From positions 3,629,408-3,693,407 of the forward strand of contig VYZB01000026.1 in the NCBI GenBank assembly GCA_013397455.1: 64,000 nucleotides of DNA, given 5' to 3'. Numbering within the stretch: position 1 is the stretch's first letter; each line of letters begins with the position of its first letter. The translations under genes were made by a program, and so were the position numbers. This DNA comes from Crotophaga sulcirostris. Taxonomy: Eukaryota; Chordata; Aves; Cuculiformes; Crotophagidae. Below, piece by piece: positions 50,501 to 55,198 of this stretch. The notes below the pieces were generated by a model, which did no database searches, had not been told where the DNA came from, and saw nothing but the letters and a program-made list of their open reading frames with translations.

Positions 50501-51865
50501 GAGTTGGAAGGGACCTTAAAGCCCATCCAGTTCCAACCCCCCTGCCACGGGCAGGGACACCTCCCACCACACCAGGCTGCTCCAAAACCACTTATTTTTA
50601 AAAAAGCCATTTCCCTCCCAAAACAGCACGTGTCAAAGTGGGGAGCGCACAGGAACAGGACCCTGGTGCTGTTTCTCTTGGGAGGGAGCCGATCGCCTTA
50701 GGAGACCTTTCCACCACGACTGAGCGATGGCTGAGCCCGACTGGGGCAGAGAAGCAGCCTGGCAATGTAGGTGAAAGGCCAGACTGGCCTATCAGCTTTC
50801 CAAATCAAACCCTGCTCTCCAGGAGACCTTTCTGGCCCCGCAGCTAATGAGCAGCACATCCGAAAACAGCACCACTTGCTTCAGCCTCTAAAGGCAGCTG
50901 CAGCTGCGTCTCCTCTCCTGGTGCTTCATGGGCACAACCAGGCTCTAAACCACTTGGGGAGAAAGGCGAGTTTGCGCGCTGAAACGTCAGTGTTCAGTGC
51001 TGCTGTAAGGTCTGGTAGGAGACCTGACTGCTGGTAGGACGCACAGAAACCAAGGATGATGTTAAAATGCTTAGAACTGTGGTTTTCATCTCACGGGCTG
51101 CTGCTCAGGGGTTCCTGCAGGTCACTGAGGCTGTGGCCAATCTCATTTGGAAGGAGGCTTGGATTCATCATGTAGGAGCCTTGTGTCTCCGTTGCGTGGT
51201 GGTTTGAGCTTTAGGGTTCTGCAAATTAAAAACAAAATAATGATTGAAACCCACATTTTGGAGAGTCGGAGCCCACTGAATACAACGGTGTCATTCTTTT
51301 GGCTTCATAAAAGGTGACTTTGGCTGAGGGCAGACGTTCACAGACTCAGAGTTCACTCACCAGAGCAAAACTGCGTGGCTTGGACCTTTCTAATTTTGGC
51401 TTTCAGCTTTTGCTTTCTGCAGTGCTGAGAAAGAACAGCATTACAGCCTCTACTGTTGTGTTGGGCAGGGAGATATTTCACCATCATGAGGGGACAGGGG
51501 TGCAAACGGTTGGAACAAACAGGTTTTTTTACAAACGGTTGCCTCTCAGCGTGCAGAAAAAGAAAAGACCTTCCAAGGAGAACCAGTAAGCAACCAAAAC
51601 ACATCATGAAGGTTTTTTCCTGTGTATCCCACTTCTCACACGCTGCATGACCGTGCTGTTTGCCGCAATCAGAAAACAAGTGTGGGGCAGAGCTGGCAGG
51701 GCAATAATGTCTTGTTCCTTCTCTCCACAGAGCGGAAGCGGAGCTGTGCCGGGAGCCATCCCGTACCGAAGGCCGAATCGTCCCCGGCCCACAGCCGATC
51801 TCTCAGAAGAGGAAACCGAAAGAATCGCCAGGATCTTCTCTGCTCAGCTGTCCAAGAAGGAATAG
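2356..51865 (+). CDS. C2CD3: C2CD3, centriolar C2-domain protein (5'-partial, 31 coding exons in window)
   Basis: C2CD3 acts at the distal end of centrioles, where it is needed for centriole elongation, distal appendages and primary cilia; chicken talpid2 is a known mutant (family knowledge). Thirty-one exons join in phase with no internal stop and give 2242 codons plus TAG. The human protein is about 2350 residues, so roughly the first hundred lie left of the window. C2-like blocks fall at about residues 400-575 (exons 8-11), 660-830 (12-14), 870-1030 (15-17), 1045-1200 (18-20), 1270-1410 (21) and 1490-1650 (22-25). A long acidic, Ser/Glu-rich, probably disordered stretch fills exon 29, followed by the motif [11 protein letters not shown] (exon 30) and the C-terminal [12 protein letters not shown] (exon 31). 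Introns over 300 bases that have no entry of their own show no repeat or RNA gene I recognise. Identification is from remembered family similarity; exon limits are from splice signals and phase. Confidence 0.95.
2750..2901. mobile_element. Small non-autonomous hAT-type element
   Basis: Inverted ends CAGGGGTGTCAGACTC and GAGTTTGACACCCCTG pair at 15 of 16 positions. The flanks atctatgc (2742-2749) and ctctacgc (2902-2909) agree at six of eight bases, as an old 8-bp hAT target duplication would, and fit the hAT preference nTCTAGAn. It is 152 bp and has no transposase frame. It is in the first intron after window exon 1. Confidence 0.8.
3281..3480 (+). CDS. C2CD3: C2CD3 window exon 2
   Basis: The acceptor is ctttcag and the donor is CAG|gtatct. 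It enters in phase 0 ([17 protein letters not shown]) and leaves two bases over. The second half is a Ser/Gln/Thr-rich linker. Confidence 0.9.
3918..4138 (+). CDS. C2CD3: C2CD3 window exon 3
   Basis: The acceptor is tttttcag and the donor is CAG|gtttgt. It completes an Arg codon and leaves one base over. The product is a polar linker containing [15 protein letters not shown]. Confidence 0.88.
5027..5159 (+). CDS. C2CD3: C2CD3 window exon 4
   Basis: The acceptor is ttctcag and the donor is AAG|gtgagc. It reads [19 protein letters not shown] and ends DDFKSPT(R). Confidence 0.9.
5300..5368 (+). mobile_element. CR1 LINE 3' tail fragment
   Basis: Contains GTTGGGCTCAATGATCTTAA and TTTTCCAACCTAAATG followed by a tttctgtg/tttctatg tail. 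Confidence 0.7.
5568..5696 (+). CDS. C2CD3: C2CD3 window exon 5
   Basis: The acceptor is attcag and the donor is AAG|gtgggt. It contains [17 protein letters not shown] and ends ERAIQLLLG, with a Ser codon split to the next exon. Confidence 0.9.
6000..6056. repeat. AT-rich imperfect microsatellite
   Basis: Alternating atatat/acatat motifs in a C2CD3 intron. Confidence 0.8.
6545..6716 (+). mobile_element. CR1 LINE 3' fragment, diverged
   Basis: Matches CR1 at CACTGGAACAGGTTGCCCAG and at TTGGATTGGATGATCTC. It is more diverged than most copies here. Confidence 0.7.
6955..7099 (+). CDS. C2CD3: C2CD3 window exon 6
   Basis: The acceptor is tccacag and the donor is CCT|gtaagt. It contains [20 protein letters not shown], a strongly family-like stretch, and ends in phase 0. 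Confidence 0.92.
7495..7655 (+). CDS. C2CD3: C2CD3 window exon 7
   Basis: The acceptor is ctttcag and the donor is CAG|gtaaat. It has an acidic patch ([14 protein letters not shown]) followed by a Lys-rich stretch. Confidence 0.9.
7960..8219 (+). mobile_element. CR1 LINE 3' end
   Basis: Runs from GCTTTAAATTGGAAGGGGGA to the tail ATTCTGTGAGTCTATGATTC, with the family marker GGAAGTGTTCAAGGCCAGG. Confidence 0.9.
9158..9373 (+). CDS. C2CD3: C2CD3 window exon 8
   Basis: The acceptor is atttcag and the donor is TG|gtaagg. It contains [17 protein letters not shown], the start of a C2-like fold that continues to exon 11. Confidence 0.9.
9843..9955 (+). CDS. C2CD3: C2CD3 window exon 9
   Basis: The acceptor is ttcatag and the donor is ATG|gtaaga. 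It reads (C)[15 protein letters not shown] and continues the C2-like beta strands. Confidence 0.9.
9956..11822 (+). other. C2CD3: C2CD3 intron without recognisable content
   Basis: A 1.9-kb AT-rich intron. I see no CR1, inverted repeat or RNA-like structure. Confidence 0.5.
11823..11941 (+). CDS. C2CD3: C2CD3 window exon 10
   Basis: The acceptor is ccttgcag and the donor is AAG|gtattt. It contains [16 protein letters not shown] and ends in phase 0. Confidence 0.9.
12904..13026 (+). CDS. C2CD3: C2CD3 window exon 11
   Basis: The acceptor is gccctcag and the donor is AAG|gtatgt. It has 41 codons starting [18 protein letters not shown], the last strands of the C2-like block begun in exon 8. Confidence 0.9.
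13027..15084 (+). other. C2CD3: C2CD3 intron without recognisable genes
   Basis: A 2-kb intron. A run of 13 C at 13110-13122 and an A-rich stretch near 14520-14560 are the only low-complexity parts. No transposon end was recognised. Confidence 0.5.
13110..13122. repeat. Homopolymer run of 13 C
   Basis: Thirteen uninterrupted C within a C2CD3 intron. Confidence 0.9.
15085..15552 (+). CDS. C2CD3: C2CD3 window exon 12 (GC donor)
   Basis: The acceptor is atgcag. It has 156 codons in phase 0, from [18 protein letters not shown] to QPAFSFSQ. The open frame runs on a few codons to a stop, but the protein continues in exon 13, so the exon must end at CAG|gcaagt, a non-canonical GC donor. The second half begins a C2 domain. 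Confidence 0.9.
16472..16623 (+). CDS. C2CD3: C2CD3 window exon 13
   Basis: The acceptor is ctttcag and the donor is AA|gtaaac. It contains [17 protein letters not shown] and [16 protein letters not shown]. Confidence 0.92.
17810..18053 (+). CDS. C2CD3: C2CD3 window exon 14
   Basis: The acceptor is gttctag and the donor is ATG|gtattg. It contains [16 protein letters not shown] and [20 protein letters not shown] and ends in phase 0. Confidence 0.92.
18610..18793 (+). CDS. C2CD3: C2CD3 window exon 15 (tandem acceptor)
   Basis: The acceptor is the tandem site ttattagcag. Use of the first AG starts the exon here; use of the second starts it at 18613 and drops one Gln. The donor is GATG|gtaagt. 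It contains [16 protein letters not shown] and [10 protein letters not shown], the opening strands of a C2 domain. Confidence 0.9.
19220..19357 (+). mobile_element. CR1 LINE 3' end, short
   Basis: Contains CAGGCTGGATGGGGCCTTGA, TGTCCCTGCCCATGGCAGGG and the tail ACCATTCCATGATTG. Confidence 0.88.
19740..19920 (+). CDS. C2CD3: C2CD3 window exon 16
   Basis: The acceptor is ccttgcag and the donor is CAG|gtacag. It contains [19 protein letters not shown] and ends QFEVWC(R), the middle of the C2 domain. Confidence 0.92.
21163..21359. mobile_element. Second hAT-type element, same family
   Basis: Starts CAAGGGTGTCAAACTC and ends with a decayed partner GTTGGCCACCCATG. The flanks gtttagag (21155-21162) and gtctggag (21360-21367) agree at six of eight. 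Its interior (CTGCACACGTG, CGCGCTGGCAGGAGC, AGATTCAGCCCGTGGGCC) matches the reverse complement of the element at 2750, so the two lie in opposite orientation. Confidence 0.75.
21761..21933 (+). CDS. C2CD3: C2CD3 window exon 17
   Basis: The acceptor is gaccag and the donor is CAG|gtaagg. It reads [19 protein letters not shown] and continues [13 protein letters not shown]. Confidence 0.92.
22870..22990 (+). CDS. C2CD3: C2CD3 window exon 18
   Basis: The acceptor is aacccag and the donor is TAG|gtaaag. It contains [19 protein letters not shown], the first strand of another C2 domain. Confidence 0.9.
23783..24051 (+). CDS. C2CD3: C2CD3 window exon 19
   Basis: The acceptor is aatgaag, with a weak pyrimidine tract; the donor is CAG|gtaagg. 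It contains [17 protein letters not shown] and [17 protein letters not shown], the C2 core with the usual polar residues around the strand turns. Confidence 0.9.
24872..24961 (+). CDS. C2CD3: C2CD3 window exon 20
   Basis: The acceptor is ttttccag and the donor is CAG|gtagta. Thirty codons including [15 protein letters not shown], the last C2 strands. Confidence 0.9.
25105..25357 (+). mobile_element. CR1 LINE 3' end
   Basis: Starts near GATTTTAAGCTGAAAGAGGG and ends ACCATTCTATGATC. It contains GGAGGTGTTCAAGGCCAGGT and TGCCCATGGCAGGGGTATTG. Confidence 0.9.
25797..26417 (+). CDS. C2CD3: C2CD3 window exon 21
   Basis: The acceptor is cctgaag and the donor is AGTG|gtaagt. This 621-nt exon starts [14 protein letters not shown], then has an acidic spacer ([14 protein letters not shown]) and most of another C2-like block ([20 protein letters not shown] to [12 protein letters not shown]). 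Confidence 0.92.
26843..26912 (+). mobile_element. CR1 LINE 3' tail fragment
   Basis: GGGCTTGGCAATGTTAGGTT followed by GGACTTGATGATCTTAAAGG is the last part of a CR1 subfamily different from the copy that follows it directly. Confidence 0.75.
26918..27407 (+). mobile_element. CR1 LINE 3' region
   Basis: Contains AAGAAGGATATGGAGCTGTT, GAGGGCAGGCTGAGAGAGTT and the tail TCCAACCCAAAGCATTCTAC. Its broken ORF2 reads like the C-terminal CR1 peptide ([15 protein letters not shown]). Confidence 0.9.
27873..28190 (+). CDS. C2CD3: C2CD3 window exon 22
   Basis: The acceptor is ctcttacag and the donor is AAAG|gtaaca. It begins [15 protein letters not shown], has an acidic linker, and ends [18 protein letters not shown], the first strand of the last C2 domain. 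A pyrimidine microsatellite starts about 20 bases past the donor. Confidence 0.92.
28211..28288. repeat. Pyrimidine microsatellite, left of gap
   Basis: Repeats of ctctctctctttca on the plus strand, starting about 20 bases after the exon 22 donor and running into unresolved bases. Confidence 0.9.
28289..29010. other. Assembly gap, 722 N
   Basis: Unresolved bases flanked on both sides by different pyrimidine repeats, so the missing sequence is most likely more microsatellite. The true length is unknown. Confidence 0.95.
29011..29118. repeat. Pyrimidine microsatellite, right of gap
   Basis: Regular repeat of the 12-mer tctccctccctt, a different unit from the left side of the gap. Confidence 0.92.
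30232..30284. repeat. Two-copy tandem duplication
   Basis: The unit atttcttttggtgtacagta followed by ttgta occurs twice in a row, the second copy with three extra bases (gtg). Confidence 0.8.
33076..33214 (+). CDS. C2CD3: C2CD3 window exon 23
   Basis: The acceptor is attttag and the donor is CAAG|gtgagt. It contains [19 protein letters not shown] and [11 protein letters not shown]2 strands. The preceding intron contains the assembly gap. Confidence 0.9.
34652..34716 (+). CDS. C2CD3: C2CD3 window exon 24
   Basis: A 65-nt exon with acceptor ttaatag and donor GCAG|gtaaag. It reads (R)[18 protein letters not shown] plus HKA. Confidence 0.9.
34717..36358 (+). other. C2CD3: C2CD3 intron without recognisable content
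   Basis: A 1.6-kb AT-rich intron with no transposon or RNA signal I can name. Confidence 0.5.
36359..36564 (+). CDS. C2CD3: C2CD3 window exon 25
   Basis: The acceptor is ccccag and the donor is TCC|gtacgt. It contains [26 protein letters not shown] and [10 protein letters not shown], the end of the last C2 domain, and closes in phase 0. Confidence 0.92.
37302..37402 (+). CDS. C2CD3: C2CD3 window exon 26
   Basis: The acceptor is attctag and the donor is CG|gtaagt. It reads [18 protein letters not shown] and ends VSVRTRE(R). Confidence 0.85.
37670..38163 (-). mobile_element. CR1 LINE 3' region, reverse
   Basis: Begins ATTTCATAGAATCTTGGAAT and contains the reverse CR1 block CACCTCCAGGGAGGGGGCAG. 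On the minus strand it encodes broken ORF2 C-terminal peptide ([15 protein letters not shown]). Confidence 0.92.
38808..38984 (+). CDS. C2CD3: C2CD3 window exon 27
   Basis: The acceptor is aatgtag and the donor is CAG|gtaaag. It contains [20 protein letters not shown], a helix-forming stretch, then a Ser-rich end. Confidence 0.9.
39953..40170 (+). CDS. C2CD3: C2CD3 window exon 28
   Basis: The acceptor is gcttacag and the donor is AATG|gtaagt. It contains [19 protein letters not shown] and ends [11 protein letters not shown]. Confidence 0.9.
40171..42121 (+). other. C2CD3: C2CD3 intron without recognisable content
   Basis: A 1.95-kb intron. A pyrimidine-rich stretch lies around 41090-41180. 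No CR1 or other element was recognised. Confidence 0.5.
42122..43169 (+). CDS. C2CD3: C2CD3 window exon 29 (long acidic exon)
   Basis: The acceptor is gatcag. This 1048-nt exon encodes about 349 residues rich in Ser, Glu and Asp with no evident fold; short motifs include [19 protein letters not shown] and [19 protein letters not shown] place the 3' end at TTTT|gtatcc because it matches the U12 donor consensus and leaves two bases, the phase exon 30 needs. The open frame itself runs on to 43194. Confidence 0.88.
43170..43813 (+). other. C2CD3: U12-type (minor spliceosome) intron of C2CD3
   Basis: The 5' splice site GTATCCTTC matches the U12 consensus (A/G)TATCCTTT at eight of nine positions. 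A perfect TTCCTTAAC branch site lies at 43793-43801, its branch A 13 bases from the intron end; that spacing is normal for U12 introns. The termini are GT-AG and the reading frame joins across it. An open stretch inside it (43503-43594) is not needed for the frame. Confidence 0.82.
43814..43916 (+). CDS. C2CD3: C2CD3 window exon 30
   Basis: The acceptor ctgctcag follows a U12-type branch site at 43793-43801. It reads (L)[19 protein letters not shown], a conserved motif near the C-terminus of the family, and ends AAA|gtaagt in phase 0. Confidence 0.9.
43980..44690 (-). mobile_element. CR1 LINE, longest copy, with ORF2 C-terminal remnant
   Basis: Starts with the reversed tail (AATAGAATCATAAAATGATA) 64 bases after the exon 30 donor. 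Minus-strand frames carry the CR1 reverse-transcriptase C-terminal region: [39 protein letters not shown] and KANGVLGC. Frameshifts and a 5' truncation make it inactive. Confidence 0.92.
48170..48315 (+). mobile_element. CR1 LINE 3' end, short
   Basis: Contains CAAGGCCAGGTTGGATGGGG, GTGTCCCTGCCCATGGCAGG and the tail ACTCTATAATTCTGTG. Confidence 0.9.
50468..50587 (-). mobile_element. CR1 LINE 3' end, short, reverse
   Basis: Begins with the tail repeat atcatagaatcatagaatcc and runs to CACCAGGCTGCTCC. It is close in sequence to the copies at 37670 and 60912. Confidence 0.9.
51731..51865 (+). CDS. C2CD3: C2CD3 last coding exon with stop
   Basis: The acceptor is ctccacag, in phase 0. It contains [20 protein letters not shown] and ends SAQLSKKE then TAG. 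It is separated from exon 30 by a 7.8-kb intron, the longest in the window. Confidence 0.93.
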   Translation, partial: SGSGAVPGAIPYRRPNRPRPTADLSEEETERIARIFSAQLSKKE

Positions 51866-52615
51866 CACTGGCGAGAGCCCGTCTGCAGCGGCTGCTTCTC
51901 AAGCTTTGACCTGGTGCATCAGCAAATACCGGGTCCTCCAGGGAAGAGGAGATAGAGGCTGTAGGTTTCAGGCTTTGATTTTTAATTTGCCTAATTGGTA
52001 TCTTGTTAGAGGGACTTAAAGCCTGGTGGTCAACTAAGGGGAGCCGAGAGACCGTGTGTCTTGCCAGGGCAGGTCCCTGATAAGACTCACTGCTTTGGGT
52101 AACCGATGAGCTGTTACCTGCTCTCCAGGTGCTCCATTTTTGGGATTTATCCATGTGAAATTTCTCAAATTACCCTTTTTTTGGAGTAAACACAAAGCAT
52201 CCCATTTTGAGGCAGCTCCTTTTTTCTTCAACCAAAGGCTGGAGAACATTTGAAGTTTTCCATCCCATGGCTTAGCAGAGAGCTGTTGCCTTCCTGCCGG
52301 CCCGTGCTGAGGCTGCACGGGGAACATGCGTTCCCTCCCCAGTCACCTTTCAAAAACAGTTGATGGGAACCATAATTTTCCCATTCTGGAGGAATGGATG
52401 TGCCCGAGGTACTTGTGTAAACACAGGCCAAGGGTACTGTAAAATACTGACGTGTGTGCAAAAGGGGTTTAATAGGAATATGGAACTTTTATATTCTAAA
52501 TTATTTTTGTACATTTTTATGTCAAGAACCTTTGATACAAACTGAGCTAAATTATTTTTGTGTTGCTCTCCACCTGCTGTTTGTGTTTCAATAAAATGGC
52601 CCTGATTTCTGGCCA
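51866..52615 (+). other. C2CD3: C2CD3 3' untranslated region with poly(A) signal
   Basis: The AATAAA at 52590-52595 is the first canonical signal in sense orientation after the stop codon and lies in a sequence that stays unique up to that point. The end near 52615 is inferred. Confidence 0.7.
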
Positions 52616-52877
52616 TCTGGTGCAAAGTTTCCTGCTGCTAGGGCACAAGCCTGTTGCCAACAGGACTCCTTCCCCTGAGAGCCTCCACTAACAGGCAGGA
52701 GAGGACGTGGTAGGAATTTTTCCTGGAAGATGGTGTGGCCGGGGCACAGGAAAAGGTCGTCGCTTTGCATAGTGATTGAGCAGCGCCTGCATGGAACAGG
52801 TGAGATCTCAGCAGCAAGTGAATGCTCCAAATTAGAGCTGCTTTTCAAACCACGCTTTGAATTCAGGATCTAAGGAA

Positions 52878-53105
52878 CTCAAGTTAGGACATTAGGTAGA
52901 AATTCTTCACGCTGAGGGTGGTGAGACACTGGCACAGGTTGCCCAGGGACACTGTGGATGCCCCCTCCCTGGAGGTGTTCAAGGCCAGGTTGGATGGGGC
53001 CTTGAGCAGCCTGGGCTGGTGAGAGATGTCCCTGCCCATGGCAAGGGGTTGGAACTGGATGGGCTTTAAGGTCCCTTCCAACCCAAACCATTCTGATTCT
53101 ATGAA
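52878..53105 (+). mobile_element. CR1 LINE 3' end
   Basis: Runs from GTTAGGACATTAGGTAGAAA to the tail ACCATTCTGATTCTATGA, with GAGGTGTTCAAGGCCAGGTT. Confidence 0.9.
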
Positions 53106-53902
53106 AGCGTCAGCATCCCTTTTCCATCCCCCCTCTGCACTTTTTATTTTTTTTTCATAGGGGAAATCCTAACTGCATCATTCACTGCCAACACAACTTG
53201 CCCGAGCTGGTTCAACCCCAGCAGTAGAATCTGTTGTGCCCTGCCGCGTGCTGCCTGCCGCGCTCTGAGCCTCCTGCGCGCTGCCCAAAGCAGGGCCAGG
53301 GGTGGTCAGCGTCCCTCCCACGCGCTGGCGTTCCCGACCGCGGCAGCCCCGCTCCTCTGCCCCGCACACGTGTCCCTGCACGCTGCCCTTGCTGGGTGAG
53401 GTGAACGTGCCAAGTATCTCCATACCACGTGTCCTGAGTGTCCTCCTGCAAGAACAGGAGTGACGAGCAGGCTTCCTTCTGCTGATGATGATCCTGGTGA
53501 CATCCCCCAAAAAAACCCAGGCGCGATGCCAGCTGGGTTGGGAACACAGTCACACAGGAGGTGACAATGTTGACTCCCCAGTTGTATCTCAGGCATGAGA
53601 TAAACAGCGTCTTCCTTTTGCATTTAAGTCAGTGGTGGAGCACAGTCCAGCTGGCAAGGAAAATAACCCAGCAGGGAGCTGGAGAGCAGCGTCGGCGCCA
53701 AGTGAGCTTCTGCCTGGAGCCTGATCGGAGGAGCAAAGGTGGCTTCAGGGTGTCAAACCAGCTCAAAAATCCCTCATGTGCTCATGCACAAGGCGAGCTC
53801 ACACCAAGAGCAGAGGCTCTGCACATCACCAGGGACGAGCACATCCCTTTGGGCTCTGGGCGTGCAGTGCTGAGCAGCACAAAGGGGCAAACACTGAGTT
53901 TT

Positions 53903-53957
53903 AATCATTGAATCACCCGAGTTGGAAGGGACCCAAAAGAATCATTGAGTCTCTCCT
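53903..53957 (-). mobile_element. CR1 LINE tail fragment, reverse
   Basis: AATCATTGAATCACCCGAGT followed by GTTGGAAGGGACC and ATCATTGAGTC is the reverse of a CR1-type 3' end. It is short, so the call is tentative. Confidence 0.55.
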
Positions 53958-54520
53958 AGGAGGAAAAGGAGCATTTCTTGAGCATCAGCCCACCCTTGGC
54001 CTCCAGTCTTGTCCTGAGCCCTGTCCCTCCTGCAGCCCCAGGCATGGCCACACTCACCGAGGCCATCGTGGCCTCCGTCACGCGGAGCACGAACACAGGA
54101 GGGATTTACGTCTGAGCCGCTCACGTTGCCCCTGCCTTGAGCTTCTCCACGTGAGCTCAGGGGCCACGTTACAGCGCGCAGGAAATCCACCAGCACGCTG
54201 GGCAGCTGCCCGCGATGGATTACGGCTGCGTGTCCGTGCCAGGAGCAAAGGGGCTGCCCTGCCCCATGGGGGGGGTGCTGGGTGCTGCTCAACCTCCAAA
54301 CCGCTCGCTTTGAAAGCCTTGGGCAAGTTTTTTCTGCATCTGGCCCTTCCAAAGCACATTGGGGTTAGAAACTGAAGTCATTCCCCCATCCCTGAAGTCC
54401 CAGTGGTCACCAAACAAGCAGGACCACACTGTCAGGTGCTGCCCCTCTGCTCTGATGATCTTGTGGTCTGGGCAGGACCACCCCATCCCTGCCTGAGCCC
54501 TGTGGGGGGCTGTTTGTTCC

Positions 54521-54620
54521 AGAGAGCTGGAACACGGCCACCTCGTCACGGCTGCTGGGTGGCCCCACTCCCATCGGCTCAAATGCCACTGGGGGAACGG
54601 GGTTTCACTGTCACCCGATC
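54521..54620 (+). repeat. Direct repeat copy A, upstream of the UCP3 TATA box
   Basis: Aligned without gaps to 55241-55340 at a constant offset of 720 bases, I count 82 of 100 identical positions. It ends 30 bases before the TATA box. Confidence 0.88.
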
Positions 54621-54650
54621 CCCACAGCCACCAGAATGTCCTCCAGGTGC

Positions 54651-54658
54651 TATATAAG
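54651..54658 (+). promoter_or_regulatory. UCP3: UCP3 TATA box
   Basis: TATATAAG with a plausible start of transcription near 54680. A good donor (CCTACG|gtgagg) follows at 54742, and an acceptor at 55059 opens the first coding exon, so the promoter fits a non-coding first exon as in other UCP genes. Confidence 0.7.
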
Positions 54659-54679
54659 AGGGGGGCCAAGGAGACAGTT

Positions 54680-54741
54680 CTCAGGGCTCTGTGAAGAGGG
54701 GTGTGAGACAGGAGTCAGGACGCAGTGCTGAGGTTCCTACG
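54680..54741 (+). other. UCP3: UCP3 non-coding first exon (predicted)
   Basis: The 3' limit is the donor gtgagg at 54742. The 5' limit is estimated from the TATA box. Splicing to 55060 would place 13 untranslated bases before the start codon. Confidence 0.55.
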
Positions 54742-55072
54742 GTGAGGCCATGGGGAACCCAGCACCGGGCAGGTTATCGTGAGGGGAAGCGTTCATTGAG
54801 CACTGTTGGTTTGGCCAGGGTGGGTGGGCAGTGGTGAATGCCACATCAGCCTCAGGCCAAACAAGGAAGCCCCGTGCCTCAGTTTTCCCACGGATGCAGA
54901 AAAGGAAACAGGGCAGGATTTAACTTCCAGGGTTGCCTGAAGCCAGCAGAGCCACCATGGCACATCATCCCTGCTGTCCCTAAACCAGACACCTGCTTGA
55001 AAATCCATCCAACGCAACATCCCAGCTCCCCTGCAAACGTCCTCCCTCTTTCCTTCCAGCCCCTCTGCCACG

Positions 55073-55198
55073 ATGGTGGGTCTGAAGCCTCCTGAGGTGC
55101 CCCCAAAGGCCACCGTGAAGTTCGTCAGTGCGGGGATGGCCGCCTGCATCGCTGACCTCTGCACCTTCCCCTTGGACACTGCCAAAGTGCGGCTGCAG
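55073..55198 (+). CDS. UCP3: UCP3 coding exon 1
   Basis: Forty-two codons from ATG to VRLQ, donor CAG|gtacga. It encodes transmembrane helix 1 and the first carrier motif. The exon itself starts at 55060 after ttccttccag. Confidence 0.95.

Larger units (their letters stand above)
43917..51730 (+). other. C2CD3: Last C2CD3 intron, 7.8 kb
   Basis: The intron holds three CR1 copies in alternating orientation: minus at 43980-44690, plus at 48170-48312 and minus at 50468-50587. The intervening sequence (44700-48170, 48313-50467, 50588-51730) shows no exon, RNA gene or other element that I recognise. Confidence 0.6.
52616..54650. other. C2CD3-UCP3 intergenic region
   Basis: GC content rises sharply here compared with the C2CD3 introns. 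CpG-containing, GC-rich sequence is concentrated around 53220-53400 and 54050-54250. It holds the CR1 copy at 52878, a CR1 tail at 53903 and the upstream copy of a direct repeat at 54521. I see no supported coding exon; the many open frames are expected in GC-rich DNA. Confidence 0.6.

Noticed and set aside
53740..53760. Third hAT end (agggtgtcaaacc)
   Set aside because: Only about ten bases match, with no partner end or target duplication nearby.
53178..54669. Several open frames of 100-155 residues on both strands between C2CD3 and UCP3
   Set aside because: GC-rich sequence has few stops. The frames overlap each other on both strands, have no splice support or recognisable domain, and lie in an interval where no gene is expected from synteny.
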